Shown here: positions 1 to 6,644 of the stretch, one piece after another
Position numbering within the stretch: position 1 is the stretch's first letter
Layout of the letters: every line of letters begins with the position of its first letter
DNA from: Bacillota bacterium
GTDB taxonomy: Bacteria > Bacillota > Bacilli > Bacillales > Cytobacillaceae
Assembly: GCA_023387295.1 (NCBI GenBank)
Contig: JAEWIG010000198.1
Location: 1-11,489 of the forward strand
Length of the DNA: 11,489 nt
Direction of reading: 5' to 3'
Notes under the pieces: generated by a model
The model's database searches: none
What the model was told of the DNA's origin: nothing
Seen by the model: only the letters and a program-made list of their open reading frames with translations
Translations under genes and position numbers: made by a program

Positions 1-281
1 ATTTTGCTTTGTTCGCCACCCATTAAATTGGTTAGTTCTTCTTTAACAACCTTCACAACCTGTTGTCCAGGTGTTAAGCTTCTTAATACTTCCTGACCAA
101 CAGCCCTTTCGCTTACTTTCTTGACAAATTCCTTAACGACCTTAAAGTTAACGTCTGCTTCTAAAAGAGCAAGACGCACTTCACGCATCATTTCTTTTAC
201 ATCCGCTTCGTTTACCTTTCCTTTTCCACGGATCTTCTGGATTGTATTCTGCAGTCGGTCGGCTAACCCTTCAAATGCCAT
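1..281 (-). CDS. ffh: Signal recognition particle protein Ffh (SRP54), N-terminal part, cut by window edge
   Basis: Ffh is the GTPase subunit of the bacterial signal recognition particle. It binds 4.5S (scRNA) RNA and signal sequences of nascent membrane or secreted proteins and docks with FtsY at the membrane. About 93 codons are visible, beginning MAFEGLADRLQ and including REVRLALLEADVNFKVVK and SLTPGQQVVKVV, which match the N-domain four-helix bundle of Bacillus Ffh almost residue for residue. The G domain (Walker A, GQGAGKTT type) and M domain lie outside the window. The start is ATG at 281 reading leftward, with AGGAGG (complement of 289-294) overlapping the ylxM stop. It lies 11 nt after ylxM, so the two form one operon, as in other Firmicutes. 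Identity is very secure. Confidence 0.97.
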   Translation of the reverse strand, partial: MAFEGLADRLQNTIQKIRGKGKVNEADVKEMMREVRLALLEADVNFKVVKEFVKKVSERAVGQEVLRSLTPGQQVVKVVKEELTNLMGGEQSK

Positions 282-292
282 CTTGCCGCCTC

Positions 293-625
293 CTAATCTA
301 ATTTCGCAAGCGTTTCTAACGCTTCAATCATTGCCTTTGGATTCACTTCATGTTCCTTTAGCTTTTTCTTCATATCAGCAACAATCTTACTCCGCTCTTG
401 AAATTTATGAAATAATAATAGCTTTTCCTCGTACTCTTCAAGCATTGCTTCGGTTCGCTTAATGTTATCATACACAGCCTGTCGACTAACATCATATTCT
501 TCCGCAATTTCGCCAAGTGAAAAATCATCCAAATAATAAAGGGACATATAGCTTCGTTGCTTTGGAGTTAACAACGATTGGTAAAAATCATAGAGAAAAT
601 TCATTCTCGTTGTCTTTTCTAACAT
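293..625 (-). CDS. ylxM: YlxM, SRP-associated helix-turn-helix protein
   Basis: The 110-residue length is usual for the YlxM/p13 family (UPF0122), which is encoded just upstream of ffh in Firmicutes. In streptococci the homologue has been reported to bind SRP components and modulate FtsY/Ffh activity. The middle (about residues 18-65) resembles a sigma-70 region 4-like helix-turn-helix: LTPKQRSYMSLYYLDDFSL, then GEIAEEYDVSRQAVYDNIKR. The C-terminal half is charged and helical (EEYEEKLLLFHKFQERSK). Start is ATG at 623-625 (minus strand), preceded by a GGGGG-type ribosome binding site. ffh follows 11 nt later. In B. subtilis ftsY lies upstream; here the upstream neighbour is a repeat array and then divergent lonA, which is unusual. 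I saw no convincing minus-strand sigma-A promoter ahead of it. Confidence 0.95.
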   Translation of the reverse strand: MLEKTTRMNFLYDFYQSLLTPKQRSYMSLYYLDDFSLGEIAEEYDVSRQAVYDNIKRTEAMLEEYEEKLLLFHKFQERSKIVADMKKKLKEHEVNPKAMIEALETLAKLD

Positions 626-652
626 CCCTATTCCCCCAATTGTCGAACTGAG

Positions 653-674
653 ACAGTCGCCTCAGCTTTTCTAA
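653..674 (+). repeat. Right-end fragment of a third structured repeat unit
   Basis: ACAGTCGCCTCAGC at 653-666 is identical to 777-790, the right flank of repeat unit 1, exactly 124 nt downstream. The following TTTTCTAATG is close to the same position in unit 1. The hairpin core expected to its left is absent; instead the ylxM leader begins about 25 nt away. I read this as the remnant right end of a further unit, truncated near 645-652. Confidence 0.7.
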
Positions 675-797
675 TGTCTAGCTTCGGCTCCTAGCCCCTC
701 GAGGTCATAAGCCAATCCATCATGAAGGTTAAAGAACAACCTTCAAGCTGGCTCGTCTTATGCTTGTCGGGGCTAAACAGTCGCCTCAGCATTTCGA
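675..797. repeat. Structured inverted-repeat element, unit 1
   Basis: This is an imperfect palindrome with conserved layout. Outer arms AGCCCC (693-698) and GGGGCT (769-774) pair. Next come unpaired TCGAGGT and CTTGTC, then the stem CATAAG (706-711) with CTTATG (757-762), unpaired CCAAT and CTCGT, and an apical 14-bp stem (717-730 with 738-751, two mismatches) around the loop AAAGAAC. The flank motif TGTCTAGCTTCGG starts the unit. The outermost arms (GGCTCC on the left, GTCGCCT on the right) do not pair, unlike in the other two units. It lies in the ylxM-lonA intergenic region, in tandem with unit 2. No protein is likely here, although a short open frame crosses it. Confidence 0.85.
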
Positions 798-924
798 TGT
801 CCAGCTTCGGAGGCAAGGGGCTCGAGGTCACAAGCCAATCCTCCCAGAAAGGTAAAAAACAACCTTTCCGTGAGGCTCGTCTTGTGCTTGTCGCCCCTAA
901 ACAAGCCTCCTCAGCATTTCTAAT
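798..924. repeat. Structured inverted-repeat element, unit 2
   Basis: It has the same architecture as unit 1 but different arm sequences that still pair. The outermost arms are GGAGGC (809-814) with GCCTCC (905-910). Outer arms AGGGGC (816-821) pair with GCCCCT (893-898), and the middle stem is CACAAG (829-834) with CTTGTG (881-886). The apical stem is 840-853 with 862-875, 12 of 14 positions paired, closing an A-rich loop. The unpaired segments TCGAGGT, CCAAT, CTCGT and CTTGTC are the same as in units 1 and 3. Substitutions on both sides of the stems relative to the other copies indicate that pairing is maintained. The right end abuts the lonA promoter. Confidence 0.85.
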
Positions 925-953
925 TAGACACTATTGCTTAAATGCGATAGAAT
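925..953 (+). promoter_or_regulatory. Predicted sigma-A promoter for lonA-ysxC
   Basis: TAGACA (925-930) is separated by 17 nt from TAGAAT (948-953), each matching the consensus at five of six positions. The start point would be near 960, about 45 nt before the lonA start codon. The -35 box begins right where repeat unit 2 ends. I saw no CtsR-type tandem GGTCAAA operator nearby. The spacing and matches are seen in the sequence; activity is inferred. Confidence 0.6.
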
Positions 954-1003
954 TGTACAAAGAAAATAGTAGTTTTAAATGATGAATTTGGAGGTGCGTT
1001 AGT

Positions 1004-3331
1004 TTGGCGAAAAAGAAAGAAATCATCGTCCCCCTCCTGCCACTTCGGGGTTTGCTTGTTTATCCGACAATGGTCCTTCACTTAGATGTCGGCCGCGAGA
1101 AATCGGTACAGGCACTTGAAAAAGCAATGGTAGATGAACATTTAATTTTCCTAACTTCGCAAAAAGAAGTCTCAATAGATGAACCGCTCGAGGAAGATGT
1201 ATACAAACGTGGAACATTAACACGTGTGAAACAGATGCTTAAGCTTCCAAACGGGACCATTCGTGTTTTAGTAGAAGGACTTCAAAGAGCAGAAATTGTT
1301 GAATTTAACGAGGAAGACACTCATTATTCCGTAACGGTCCATCTATTTGAAGAATCAACAACAAAGGATGCAGAAGCACAGGCGTTAATGAGAACGATGC
1401 TAGAATACTTTGAACAGTACATAAAGATTTCAAAGAAAATATCTGCAGAAACATATTCAGCTGTTGCAGATATTGAAGAACCTGGCCGTATGGCTGATAT
1501 CATATCATCCCACTTACCTTTAAAGTTAAAGGAAAAGCAGGATATTTTAGAAATACTAGATGTAAAAGAGCGGATGAATCGAGTTATCGAAATCATTCAT
1601 AATGAAAAAGAAGTTTTAAATTTAGAGAAGAAAATTGGTCAGCGTGTCAAGAAATCGATGGAACGAACACAGAAAGAGTTTTATTTGCGAGAGCAGATGA
1701 AGGCGATCCAGAAGGAGCTTGGAGATAAAGAAGGTAAGACAGGTGAAATCGCTGATCTAACAGAAAAAATTGAAAAGGCAGGAATGCCTGAGCATGTATA
1801 TTTAACGGCTATGAAAGAATTAGATAGGTATGAAAAGGTTCCTTCTAGTTCAGCAGAAAGCGGAGTTATCCGTAATTACATAGAATGGCTTGTTTCATTG
1901 CCATGGGATAAAGCGACTGAAGATGATTTAGACATAAAAAAAGCAGAAAAAATTCTAAATGATGACCATTATGGTCTAGAAAAAGTAAAGGAACGTGTCC
2001 TTGAGTATTTAGCTGTTCAGAAGCTAACGAATTCTCTTAAAGGTCCAATCCTTTGTCTTGCTGGACCTCCTGGAGTCGGGAAAACAAGCTTAGCACGTTC
2101 AATTGCCACTTCGTTAAATCGTAATTTCGTCCGTATTTCTTTAGGTGGAGTTCGAGATGAATCTGAAATTCGAGGTCATAGAAGAACATATGTCGGTGCG
2201 ATGCCGGGAAGAATTATTCAGGGAATGAAGAAGGCAGGGACAATTAACCCGGTATTCCTTCTAGATGAAATTGACAAGATGTCTAATGATTTTCGTGGGG
2301 ATCCTTCTTCAGCGATGCTTGAAGTATTAGACCCAGAGCAAAATAATAGCTTTAGCGATCATTATATTGAAGAAACATATGACTTGTCGAAGGTCATGTT
2401 CATTGCGACAGCCAATGATTTGTCATCCATCCCAGGTCCTCTAAGAGATCGAATGGAAATTATTACGATTGCGGGCTATACAGAAATTGAAAAAATCCAT
2501 ATTGCTATTGATCATCTTTTACAGAAGCAGATAAAGGAGCATGGATTGACAAAATCTCAGCTTCAAATTCGTGAAGATGGTATTCAGAAAATTGTTCGTT
2601 ATTACACGAGAGAAGCTGGTGTTCGTGGACTAGAGCGTCAGTTAGCATCAATTTGCCGCAAAACAGCAAAAATCATCGTTTCAGGTGAGAAAAAAAGAGT
2701 TGTTATTACAGAAAAGAATGTGGAAGAGTTTTTAGGAAAAACGAAATTCCGCTACGGACAAGCCGAACTTGAGGACCAAATTGGTGTTGCGACTGGATTA
2801 GCGTATACAACTGTTGGTGGTGATACCTTACAAATCGAAGTATCGCTTTCACCAGGAAAAGGAAAGCTCGTTTTAACTGGTAAGCTTGGTGATGTAATGA
2901 AGGAATCAGCTCAAGCTGCATTTAGCTATGTTCGCTCAAAAGCTATTGAATTAGGAATCGAAGAGAATTTCCATGAAAAATATGATATTCATATTCACGT
3001 TCCTGAGGGAGCAGTACCGAAGGATGGTCCATCTGCTGGAATTACAATGGCAACGGCACTTGTATCTGCGTTAACGGGAAAGCCAATCCGCAAAGAAGTA
3101 GGTATGACCGGCGAAATTACGCTAAGAGGAAGGGTTCTTCCGATTGGGGGATTAAAAGAAAAGTCATTAAGTGCTCATCGTGCTGGACTGACCAAAATCA
3201 TTCTTCCAAAGGATAATGAAAAGGATATTGATGACATTCCAGAGAGTGTACGAGAGGATTTGAAGTTTGTTCTTGTCTCTCATGTGGATGAAGTATTAAA
3301 GCATGCATTGAATGGTGGTACAGAAGGATGA
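1004..3331 (+). CDS. lonA: ATP-dependent protease LonA
   Basis: LonA is a cytosolic hexameric AAA+ serine protease that unfolds and degrades damaged and some regulatory proteins. The protein has 775 residues, the normal family size. The N-terminal substrate-recognition domain (about 8-205, starting IIVPLLPLRGLLVYPTMV) is followed by a helical linker with YLREQMKAIQKELG. The AAA+ module has Walker A GPPGVGKT (354-361) and Walker B VFLLDEIDK (417-425). The C-terminal protease domain has the Ser-Lys dyad: Ser677 in PKDGPSAG and Lys720 in GGLKEK. The start is TTG, chosen because GGAGGTG (990-996) lies 7 nt upstream and MAKKKEI leads directly into the conserved domain. A sigma-A-like promoter precedes it. 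Its stop overlaps the ysxC start by four bases (ATGA). In B. subtilis lonB and clpX lie upstream; here ylxM-ffh does. Confidence 0.98.
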   Translation: MAKKKEIIVPLLPLRGLLVYPTMVLHLDVGREKSVQALEKAMVDEHLIFLTSQKEVSIDEPLEEDVYKRGTLTRVKQMLKLPNGTIRVLVEGLQRAEIVEFNEEDTHYSVTVHLFEESTTKDAEAQALMRTMLEYFEQYIKISKKISAETYSAVADIEEPGRMADIISSHLPLKLKEKQDILEILDVKERMNRVIEIIHNEKEVLNLEKKIGQRVKKSMERTQKEFYLREQMKAIQKELGDKEGKTGEIADLTEKIEKAGMPEHVYLTAMKELDRYEKVPSSSAESGVIRNYIEWLVSLPWDKATEDDLDIKKAEKILNDDHYGLEKVKERVLEYLAVQKLTNSLKGPILCLAGPPGVGKTSLARSIATSLNRNFVRISLGGVRDESEIRGHRRTYVGAMPGRIIQGMKKAGTINPVFLLDEIDKMSNDFRGDPSSAMLEVLDPEQNNSFSDHYIEETYDLSKVMFIATANDLSSIPGPLRDRMEIITIAGYTEIEKIHIAIDHLLQKQIKEHGLTKSQLQIREDGIQKIVRYYTREAGVRGLERQLASICRKTAKIIVSGEKKRVVITEKNVEEFLGKTKFRYGQAELEDQIGVATGLAYTTVGGDTLQIEVSLSPGKGKLVLTGKLGDVMKESAQAAFSYVRSKAIELGIEENFHEKYDIHIHVPEGAVPKDGPSAGITMATALVSALTGKPIRKEVGMTGEITLRGRVLPIGGLKEKSLSAHRAGLTKIILPKDNEKDIDDIPESVREDLKFVLVSHVDEVLKHALNGGTEG

Positions 3332-3909
3332 AAGTAAATTCTGCAGAAATAATTATTAGCGCGGTAAAGCCTGCACAGTATCCCGAGGGCGGTTTGCCTG
3401 AGTTTGCATTAGCAGGCAGATCGAATGTAGGGAAATCCTCTTTTATTAATAAAATGCTAAACCGAAAAGCCTTAGCAAGAACGTCATCTAAGCCTGGGAA
3501 AACACAAACGTTGAATTTCTTTTTAATTAATGAAATCCTTTATTTTGTTGATGTACCTGGCTATGGCTATGCGAAGGTTTCCAAAAAGGAACGTGAAGCA
3601 TGGGGAAAAATGATTGAAACATATATAACAGGGCGTGAGCAGTTAAAGGCTGTTGTCTTAATTGTAGATTTGCGTCATCAGCCAACAAGTGATGATTGTA
3701 TGATGTATGATTTCTTAAAGCATTACGATATCCCTTGTATTATCATTGCGACAAAGGCTGATAAAGTGCCAAAATCGAAATGGCAAAAGCATATTAAAAT
3801 AACGAAAGAAACATTAAATTTAGACGAAAACGATCATCTCATCCTCTTTTCTTCAGAAACAGGACAAGGCAAGGATGAGGCATGGGCGGTATTAAATAGT
3901 TATATGTAA
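3328..3909 (+). CDS. ysxC: Ribosome biogenesis GTPase YsxC (EngB/YihA)
   Basis: YsxC is an essential GTPase of the TrmE-Era-EngA-YihA-Septin family that acts in late assembly of the 50S ribosomal subunit. All G motifs are intact in 193 residues: G1 GRSNVGKSS (30-38), G2 around KPGKTQTLNF (55-64), G3 DVPGYG (75-80), G4 TKAD (142-145) and G5 SSETGQG (175-181). The ATG lies within the lonA stop (ATGA overlap), so translation is probably coupled to lonA, matching the conserved lonA-ysxC pair in Bacillus. The gene ends just before a strong hairpin terminator. In B. subtilis hemA follows soon after; here an ABC importer and a membrane protein gene intervene. Confidence 0.97.
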   Translation: MKVNSAEIIISAVKPAQYPEGGLPEFALAGRSNVGKSSFINKMLNRKALARTSSKPGKTQTLNFFLINEILYFVDVPGYGYAKVSKKEREAWGKMIETYITGREQLKAVVLIVDLRHQPTSDDCMMYDFLKHYDIPCIIIATKADKVPKSKWQKHIKITKETLNLDENDHLILFSSETGQGKDEAWAVLNSYM

Positions 3910-3917
3910 GATAAAAG

Positions 3918-3951
3918 GAACCTAGCTTTTATGCAGCTAGGTTCTTTTTTT
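3918..3951 (+). terminator. Rho-independent terminator after lonA-ysxC
   Basis: A perfect 10-bp stem GAACCTAGCT (3918-3927) with AGCTAGGTTC (3935-3944) encloses a 7-nt loop and is followed at once by seven T. It lies 8 nt after the ysxC stop. Confidence 0.95.
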
Positions 3952-3967
3952 GTGCGAAAATTAAATC

Positions 3968-4039
3968 GTCGTCGGTTTCATTGAGCAAGCCCTGTTGTTA
4001 ACGAAGTAATTGTAAGCGCAGTGAAATGAAGCCGACGAC
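3968..4039. repeat. Inverted repeat with 15-bp arms
   Basis: GTCGTCGGTTTCATT (3968-3982) is complementary to AATGAAGCCGACGAC (4025-4039) at 14 of 15 positions, and the odd one is a G-U pair in RNA. The 42-nt interior shows no obvious further pairing. The arms are GC-richer than their surroundings. No T-run follows the right arm, so it is not a typical terminator. It could be a small dispersed palindromic element or a remnant of one. Confidence 0.65.
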
Positions 4040-4186
4040 ATTTCTTTAACATGGTTGTGAGCACTTTATGATGGAGGATTATAGAGAAAGTAGGAGTAAA
4101 AGGGAATAATATTGAGAATAAAAGAGGTTATTAAATGAGAGATAAAAATACCCTGTATTATCGTTAATTATCAGATAATATGAATT

Positions 4187-4215
4187 TTGAGAAAAATAAA
4201 AACATATGATAAAGT
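4187..4215 (+). promoter_or_regulatory. Possible promoter of the ABC importer operon
   Basis: TTGAGA (4187-4192) is followed after 17 nt by TAAAGT (4210-4215), four of six matches to each consensus box. Transcription would start near 4222, about 40 nt before the lipoprotein start. It is weak, and an upstream alternative near 4046-4072 is equally possible. Confidence 0.35.
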
Positions 4216-4260
4216 AGATATAAAGAAAAAATAGAAGAAAAAAGAGGGGGATATAGTCTA

Positions 4261-5043
4261 TTGAAACAAATAGGAAAACAAGTGTTGTTATTAGTCATCA
4301 TTCTTTTTCTAGCAGCATGTGGTTCAAAGGAAGCTGCAAAGGATGGGGTGAAACTAGTAGAGGAAGGAAAATTTAATTTTGCAGCATCTGGTGAATTTAA
4401 GCCATTTAGTGTGATAAATGATGATGGAACAATGAGTGGTTTTGATATTGAGGTAGCGGAAGCAGTCGCCAAACAACTTGGTCTTGAGCCAGTCGAACAT
4501 AAATTCAAATTTGGTGGCATTGTTGAAGGGGTCAAGTCAGGGCGCTTTGATGCAGCTGTTGCTAGTCATTCGATTACGGAGGAACGTTTAAAAGCAGTCA
4601 ATTTTTCTATTCCTTACTATTATTCAGGCCCACAAATTTATGTTCGACCTGATAGCTCTGTAGAAACATTAAATGATCTTGAAGAATTGGAAATTGCTGT
4701 TGCAAAAGGCACAACCTATTCTGAAATTGCTGAACCAGTAACGAAGAATATTAAATTTTATGATAGTGATGTTGTTGCTCTGGAAGCATTAAACAAGGGA
4801 AAGCATGATGCGGTTATTACCGATTTCGTTACAGGAAAAGAAGCGATCGGTGCTGGAATGGAAATCGTAGGGAAAGAGCTACTTGGAAGAAGTGAGCAGG
4901 CAATCGCGATTGCAAAAGATAATGAAGAATTACTAAAACAAGTTAATAAAGCTCTAGAGACATTAAGGGAGAACGGTACTTTAACAGAAATAAGTAAAAA
5001 GTATATTGGTGAGGATATCACTATTGATCCAGAGAAGGAATAA
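4261..5043 (+). CDS. Amino acid ABC transporter substrate-binding lipoprotein (SBP family 3)
   Basis: This 260-residue protein is an extracytoplasmic, lipid-anchored receptor that delivers an amino acid to the membrane permease. A lipoprotein signal peptide (basic start, hydrophobic VLLLVIILFLAAC) ends in lipobox LAAC with Cys20 as the lipidated residue. The mature part is the bacterial extracellular solute-binding family 3 fold: FAASGEFKPFSVINDDG, GFDIEVAEAVAKQLG, the R-containing TEERLKAVNFSIPYY segment, and the second-lobe motif VAKGTTYSEIAE. Arg in TEER is in the place that normally binds the ligand carboxylate. The start is TTG, with GAGGGGG (4244-4250) 10 nt upstream. A terminator-like hairpin follows, then permease and ATPase genes. 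Polar amino acids such as cystine, glutamine or arginine are the family's substrates; the sequence does not let me choose. Confidence 0.9.
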   Translation: MKQIGKQVLLLVIILFLAACGSKEAAKDGVKLVEEGKFNFAASGEFKPFSVINDDGTMSGFDIEVAEAVAKQLGLEPVEHKFKFGGIVEGVKSGRFDAAVASHSITEERLKAVNFSIPYYYSGPQIYVRPDSSVETLNDLEELEIAVAKGTTYSEIAEPVTKNIKFYDSDVVALEALNKGKHDAVITDFVTGKEAIGAGMEIVGKELLGRSEQAIAIAKDNEELLKQVNKALETLRENGTLTEISKKYIGEDITIDPEKE

Positions 5044-5049
5044 GCATGA

Positions 5050-5081
5050 GGGCGAATGTAACAAGAGCATTCGCCCTTTTT
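5050..5081 (+). terminator. Hairpin with T-run between SBP and permease genes (partial terminator)
   Basis: GGGCGAATG (5050-5058) pairs perfectly with CATTCGCCC (5068-5076) around a 9-nt loop and is followed by TTTTTC. It looks like an intrinsic terminator but sits inside an ABC operon, 6 nt after the binding-protein stop. It probably lets only part of the transcripts continue, raising receptor output over permease and ATPase. Confidence 0.85.
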
Positions 5082-5142
5082 CTTTGAGTAAAAGATTCAT
5101 AACGAAAAGGAAGCTACCTAATATGTTTAAAGGATGATGCCC

Positions 5143-5790
5143 ATGGATTTATTGACGAAGTTTATAGATACCTATCCCATATTTTTAAAAGGAATGCTGC
5201 TTACATTCCAATTAACAATCGTTTCGGTTTTTATCGCCATTTTCATCGGATTATTCTTTGCTTTTCTAAAAATCTCAAATATTAAACTGTTAGAGATGAT
5301 CGCAAATCTATATATATTTATTGTTCGTGGAACACCGCTAGTAGTACAAATTTTTATCTTCTTTTTCGGTTTAACAGCTTTAAATATATCAGACTTCTGG
5401 TCTGTTGTTCTAGGGCTTGCTTTTCATAATGGTGCTTACATTGCAGAAATTTTTAGAGGGGCTATTCAATCAATTGATAGTGGACAAACGGAGGCAGGAC
5501 GTTCGCTAGGTATGACAGTCGCTTTAACGATGAGAAGAATCATCCTTCCTCAAGCAGTTCGCCGGGCATTGCCACCACTTGGTAATCAATTTATCATTGC
5601 CTTGAAGGATTCATCACTAGCATCCTTTATTGGAATGTATGAGCTGTTTAATGTCGCCACGACACAAGGTTCTATTAAATACGACTATATGAGCTATTTG
5701 CTAATTGTTGCAGTGTACTACTTAGTTTTAGTTTTCATATTCTCATTGATTGTGAATCTAATTGAAAAAAGAATGGCTAGTGGAGATTAA
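5143..5790 (+). CDS. Amino acid ABC transporter permease (His/Glu/Gln/Arg/opine family)
   Basis: This is the membrane subunit of the importer, about 215 residues with roughly five transmembrane segments (near 15-40, 50-80, 86-105, 148-170 and 182-208). RGTPLVVQIF (62-71) is the typical segment of the HEQRo subfamily. EAGRSLGM (117-124), followed by the RRIILPQAVRRALPPLGNQF region, is the EAA loop that contacts the ATPase. ATG codons occur at 5134, 5137 and 5143. I prefer 5143 because AAAGGATG (5129-5136) is then a well-placed ribosome binding site; starting at 5134 adds MMP. The ATPase gene follows after 25 nt. One permease gene implies a homodimeric channel. Confidence 0.93.
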   Translation: MDLLTKFIDTYPIFLKGMLLTFQLTIVSVFIAIFIGLFFAFLKISNIKLLEMIANLYIFIVRGTPLVVQIFIFFFGLTALNISDFWSVVLGLAFHNGAYIAEIFRGAIQSIDSGQTEAGRSLGMTVALTMRRIILPQAVRRALPPLGNQFIIALKDSSLASFIGMYELFNVATTQGSIKYDYMSYLLIVAVYYLVLVFIFSLIVNLIEKRMASGD

Positions 5791-5815
5791 CCTAAAACGT
5801 GAGGGGTGAAAATGA

Positions 5816-6553
5816 ATGAGTGATTCCATAATGATAGAAGTAAGAAACTTAAATAAGTACTTCGGAGATTTACATGTTCTTAAAGATGTTCATCTAAAGG
5901 TAAAGCAAAGTGAGGTAGTTTGTTTAATCGGAAGAAGTGGATCAGGAAAAAGTACCTTACTCCGCTGTTTGAATTTTTTAGAGTTTAAGAATAGCGGCGA
6001 GATTATCATTGCTGGCGAGCAAATTGAAAAAGATACACATAACCTAAATGAGGTAAGAGGAAAAGTTGGAATGGTGTTTCAGCACTTTAACTTGTTTCCG
6101 CATAAAACAGTGCTTGAGAATGTAATGGAGGCACCGATGTATGTTAAAAAGCTTCCAAAAGAACAGGTTAGAAGAGAAGCAAAGCAACTCCTCCAGAAAG
6201 TAGGATTGTCTGATAAGGAAAATGTTTATCCTTCTAAGTTATCAGGAGGACAAAAACAACGGGTTGCGATAGCCAGAGCATTAGCGATGAAGCCAGACAT
6301 CATGTTATTTGATGAACCGACGTCTGCACTAGATCCCGAGTTAGTTGGAGAGGTATTAACGACGATGAAGGAATTAGCAGATGAGGGTATGACCATGATT
6401 GTCGTTACTCATGAAATGGGTTTCGCAAGAGAAGTAGCTGATTGGGCGGTATATTTACACGAAGGAAGAATTGTAGAAGTAGGACATCCAAAGCAGCTTT
6501 TTTCCAATCCAAAAGAAGAGCGTACAAAAACCTTTTTAGAATCAGTATTGTAG
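5816..6553 (+). CDS. Amino acid ABC transporter ATP-binding protein (GlnQ type)
   Basis: This cytoplasmic ATPase powers the importer. In 245 residues it has Walker A GRSGSGKST (39-47), Q-loop Gln89 in VFQHFNLFPH, ABC signature LSGGQ (142-146), Walker B IMLFDEP (162-168), D-loop SALD and switch His199 in VVTHEMGF. These are typical of the polar amino acid uptake family. GAGGGGTG (5801-5808) lies 7 nt before the ATG. Another ATG at 5812 opens a frame that stops after three codons, so it is not the start. It is the last gene of the operon; a terminator-like hairpin follows about 90 nt downstream. Confidence 0.96.
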   Translation: MSDSIMIEVRNLNKYFGDLHVLKDVHLKVKQSEVVCLIGRSGSGKSTLLRCLNFLEFKNSGEIIIAGEQIEKDTHNLNEVRGKVGMVFQHFNLFPHKTVLENVMEAPMYVKKLPKEQVRREAKQLLQKVGLSDKENVYPSKLSGGQKQRVAIARALAMKPDIMLFDEPTSALDPELVGEVLTTMKELADEGMTMIVVTHEMGFAREVADWAVYLHEGRIVEVGHPKQLFSNPKEERTKTFLESVL

Positions 6554-6644
6554 GAGAAGGGCTGCTCGAAAGCGAAGAGACCGGCACCTCCGACACATTA
6601 TAAAGATGAGAATTCGAGAAAACATATCTATATATTGTGTTGCA

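Larger units (their letters stand above)
3952..4260. other. Intergenic region between ysxC and the ABC importer
   Basis: About 300 AT-rich bases with no convincing gene. It holds a long-armed inverted repeat (3968-4039) and two promoter-like pairs. TTAACA (4046-4051) with TATGAT (4067-4072) is well matched, but the spacer is only 15 nt. TTGAGA (4187-4192) with TAAAGT (4210-4215) has a 17-nt spacer and a weaker -10. A 10-codon frame (4135-4167, MRDKNTLYYR) has an AGAGG-like site upstream but no other support. I recognised no riboswitch or T-box. Confidence 0.5.

Noticed and set aside
121..462. Open frame on the strand opposite ffh/ylxM
   Set aside because: A shadow of two confidently identified conserved genes; serine/proline-rich low-information translation.
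675..924. CRISPR array
   Set aside because: Tandem units with a ~124-nt period look array-like, but the repeats are long imperfect palindromes with no unique spacers of regular length and no cas genes nearby.
722..982. 86-codon open frame on the plus strand
   Set aside because: It lies almost wholly within repeat units 1 and 2, has no ribosome binding site, and its composition is explained by the palindromic DNA.
3952..4260. Riboswitch or T-box controlling the amino acid importer
   Set aside because: No S-box, T-box, lysine or glycine aptamer core, and no terminator/antiterminator pair before the lipoprotein gene.
5134..5142. Permease start at the first ATG
   Set aside because: The ATGs at 5134 and 5137 overlap the AAAGGATG that best serves as ribosome binding site for the ATG at 5143.
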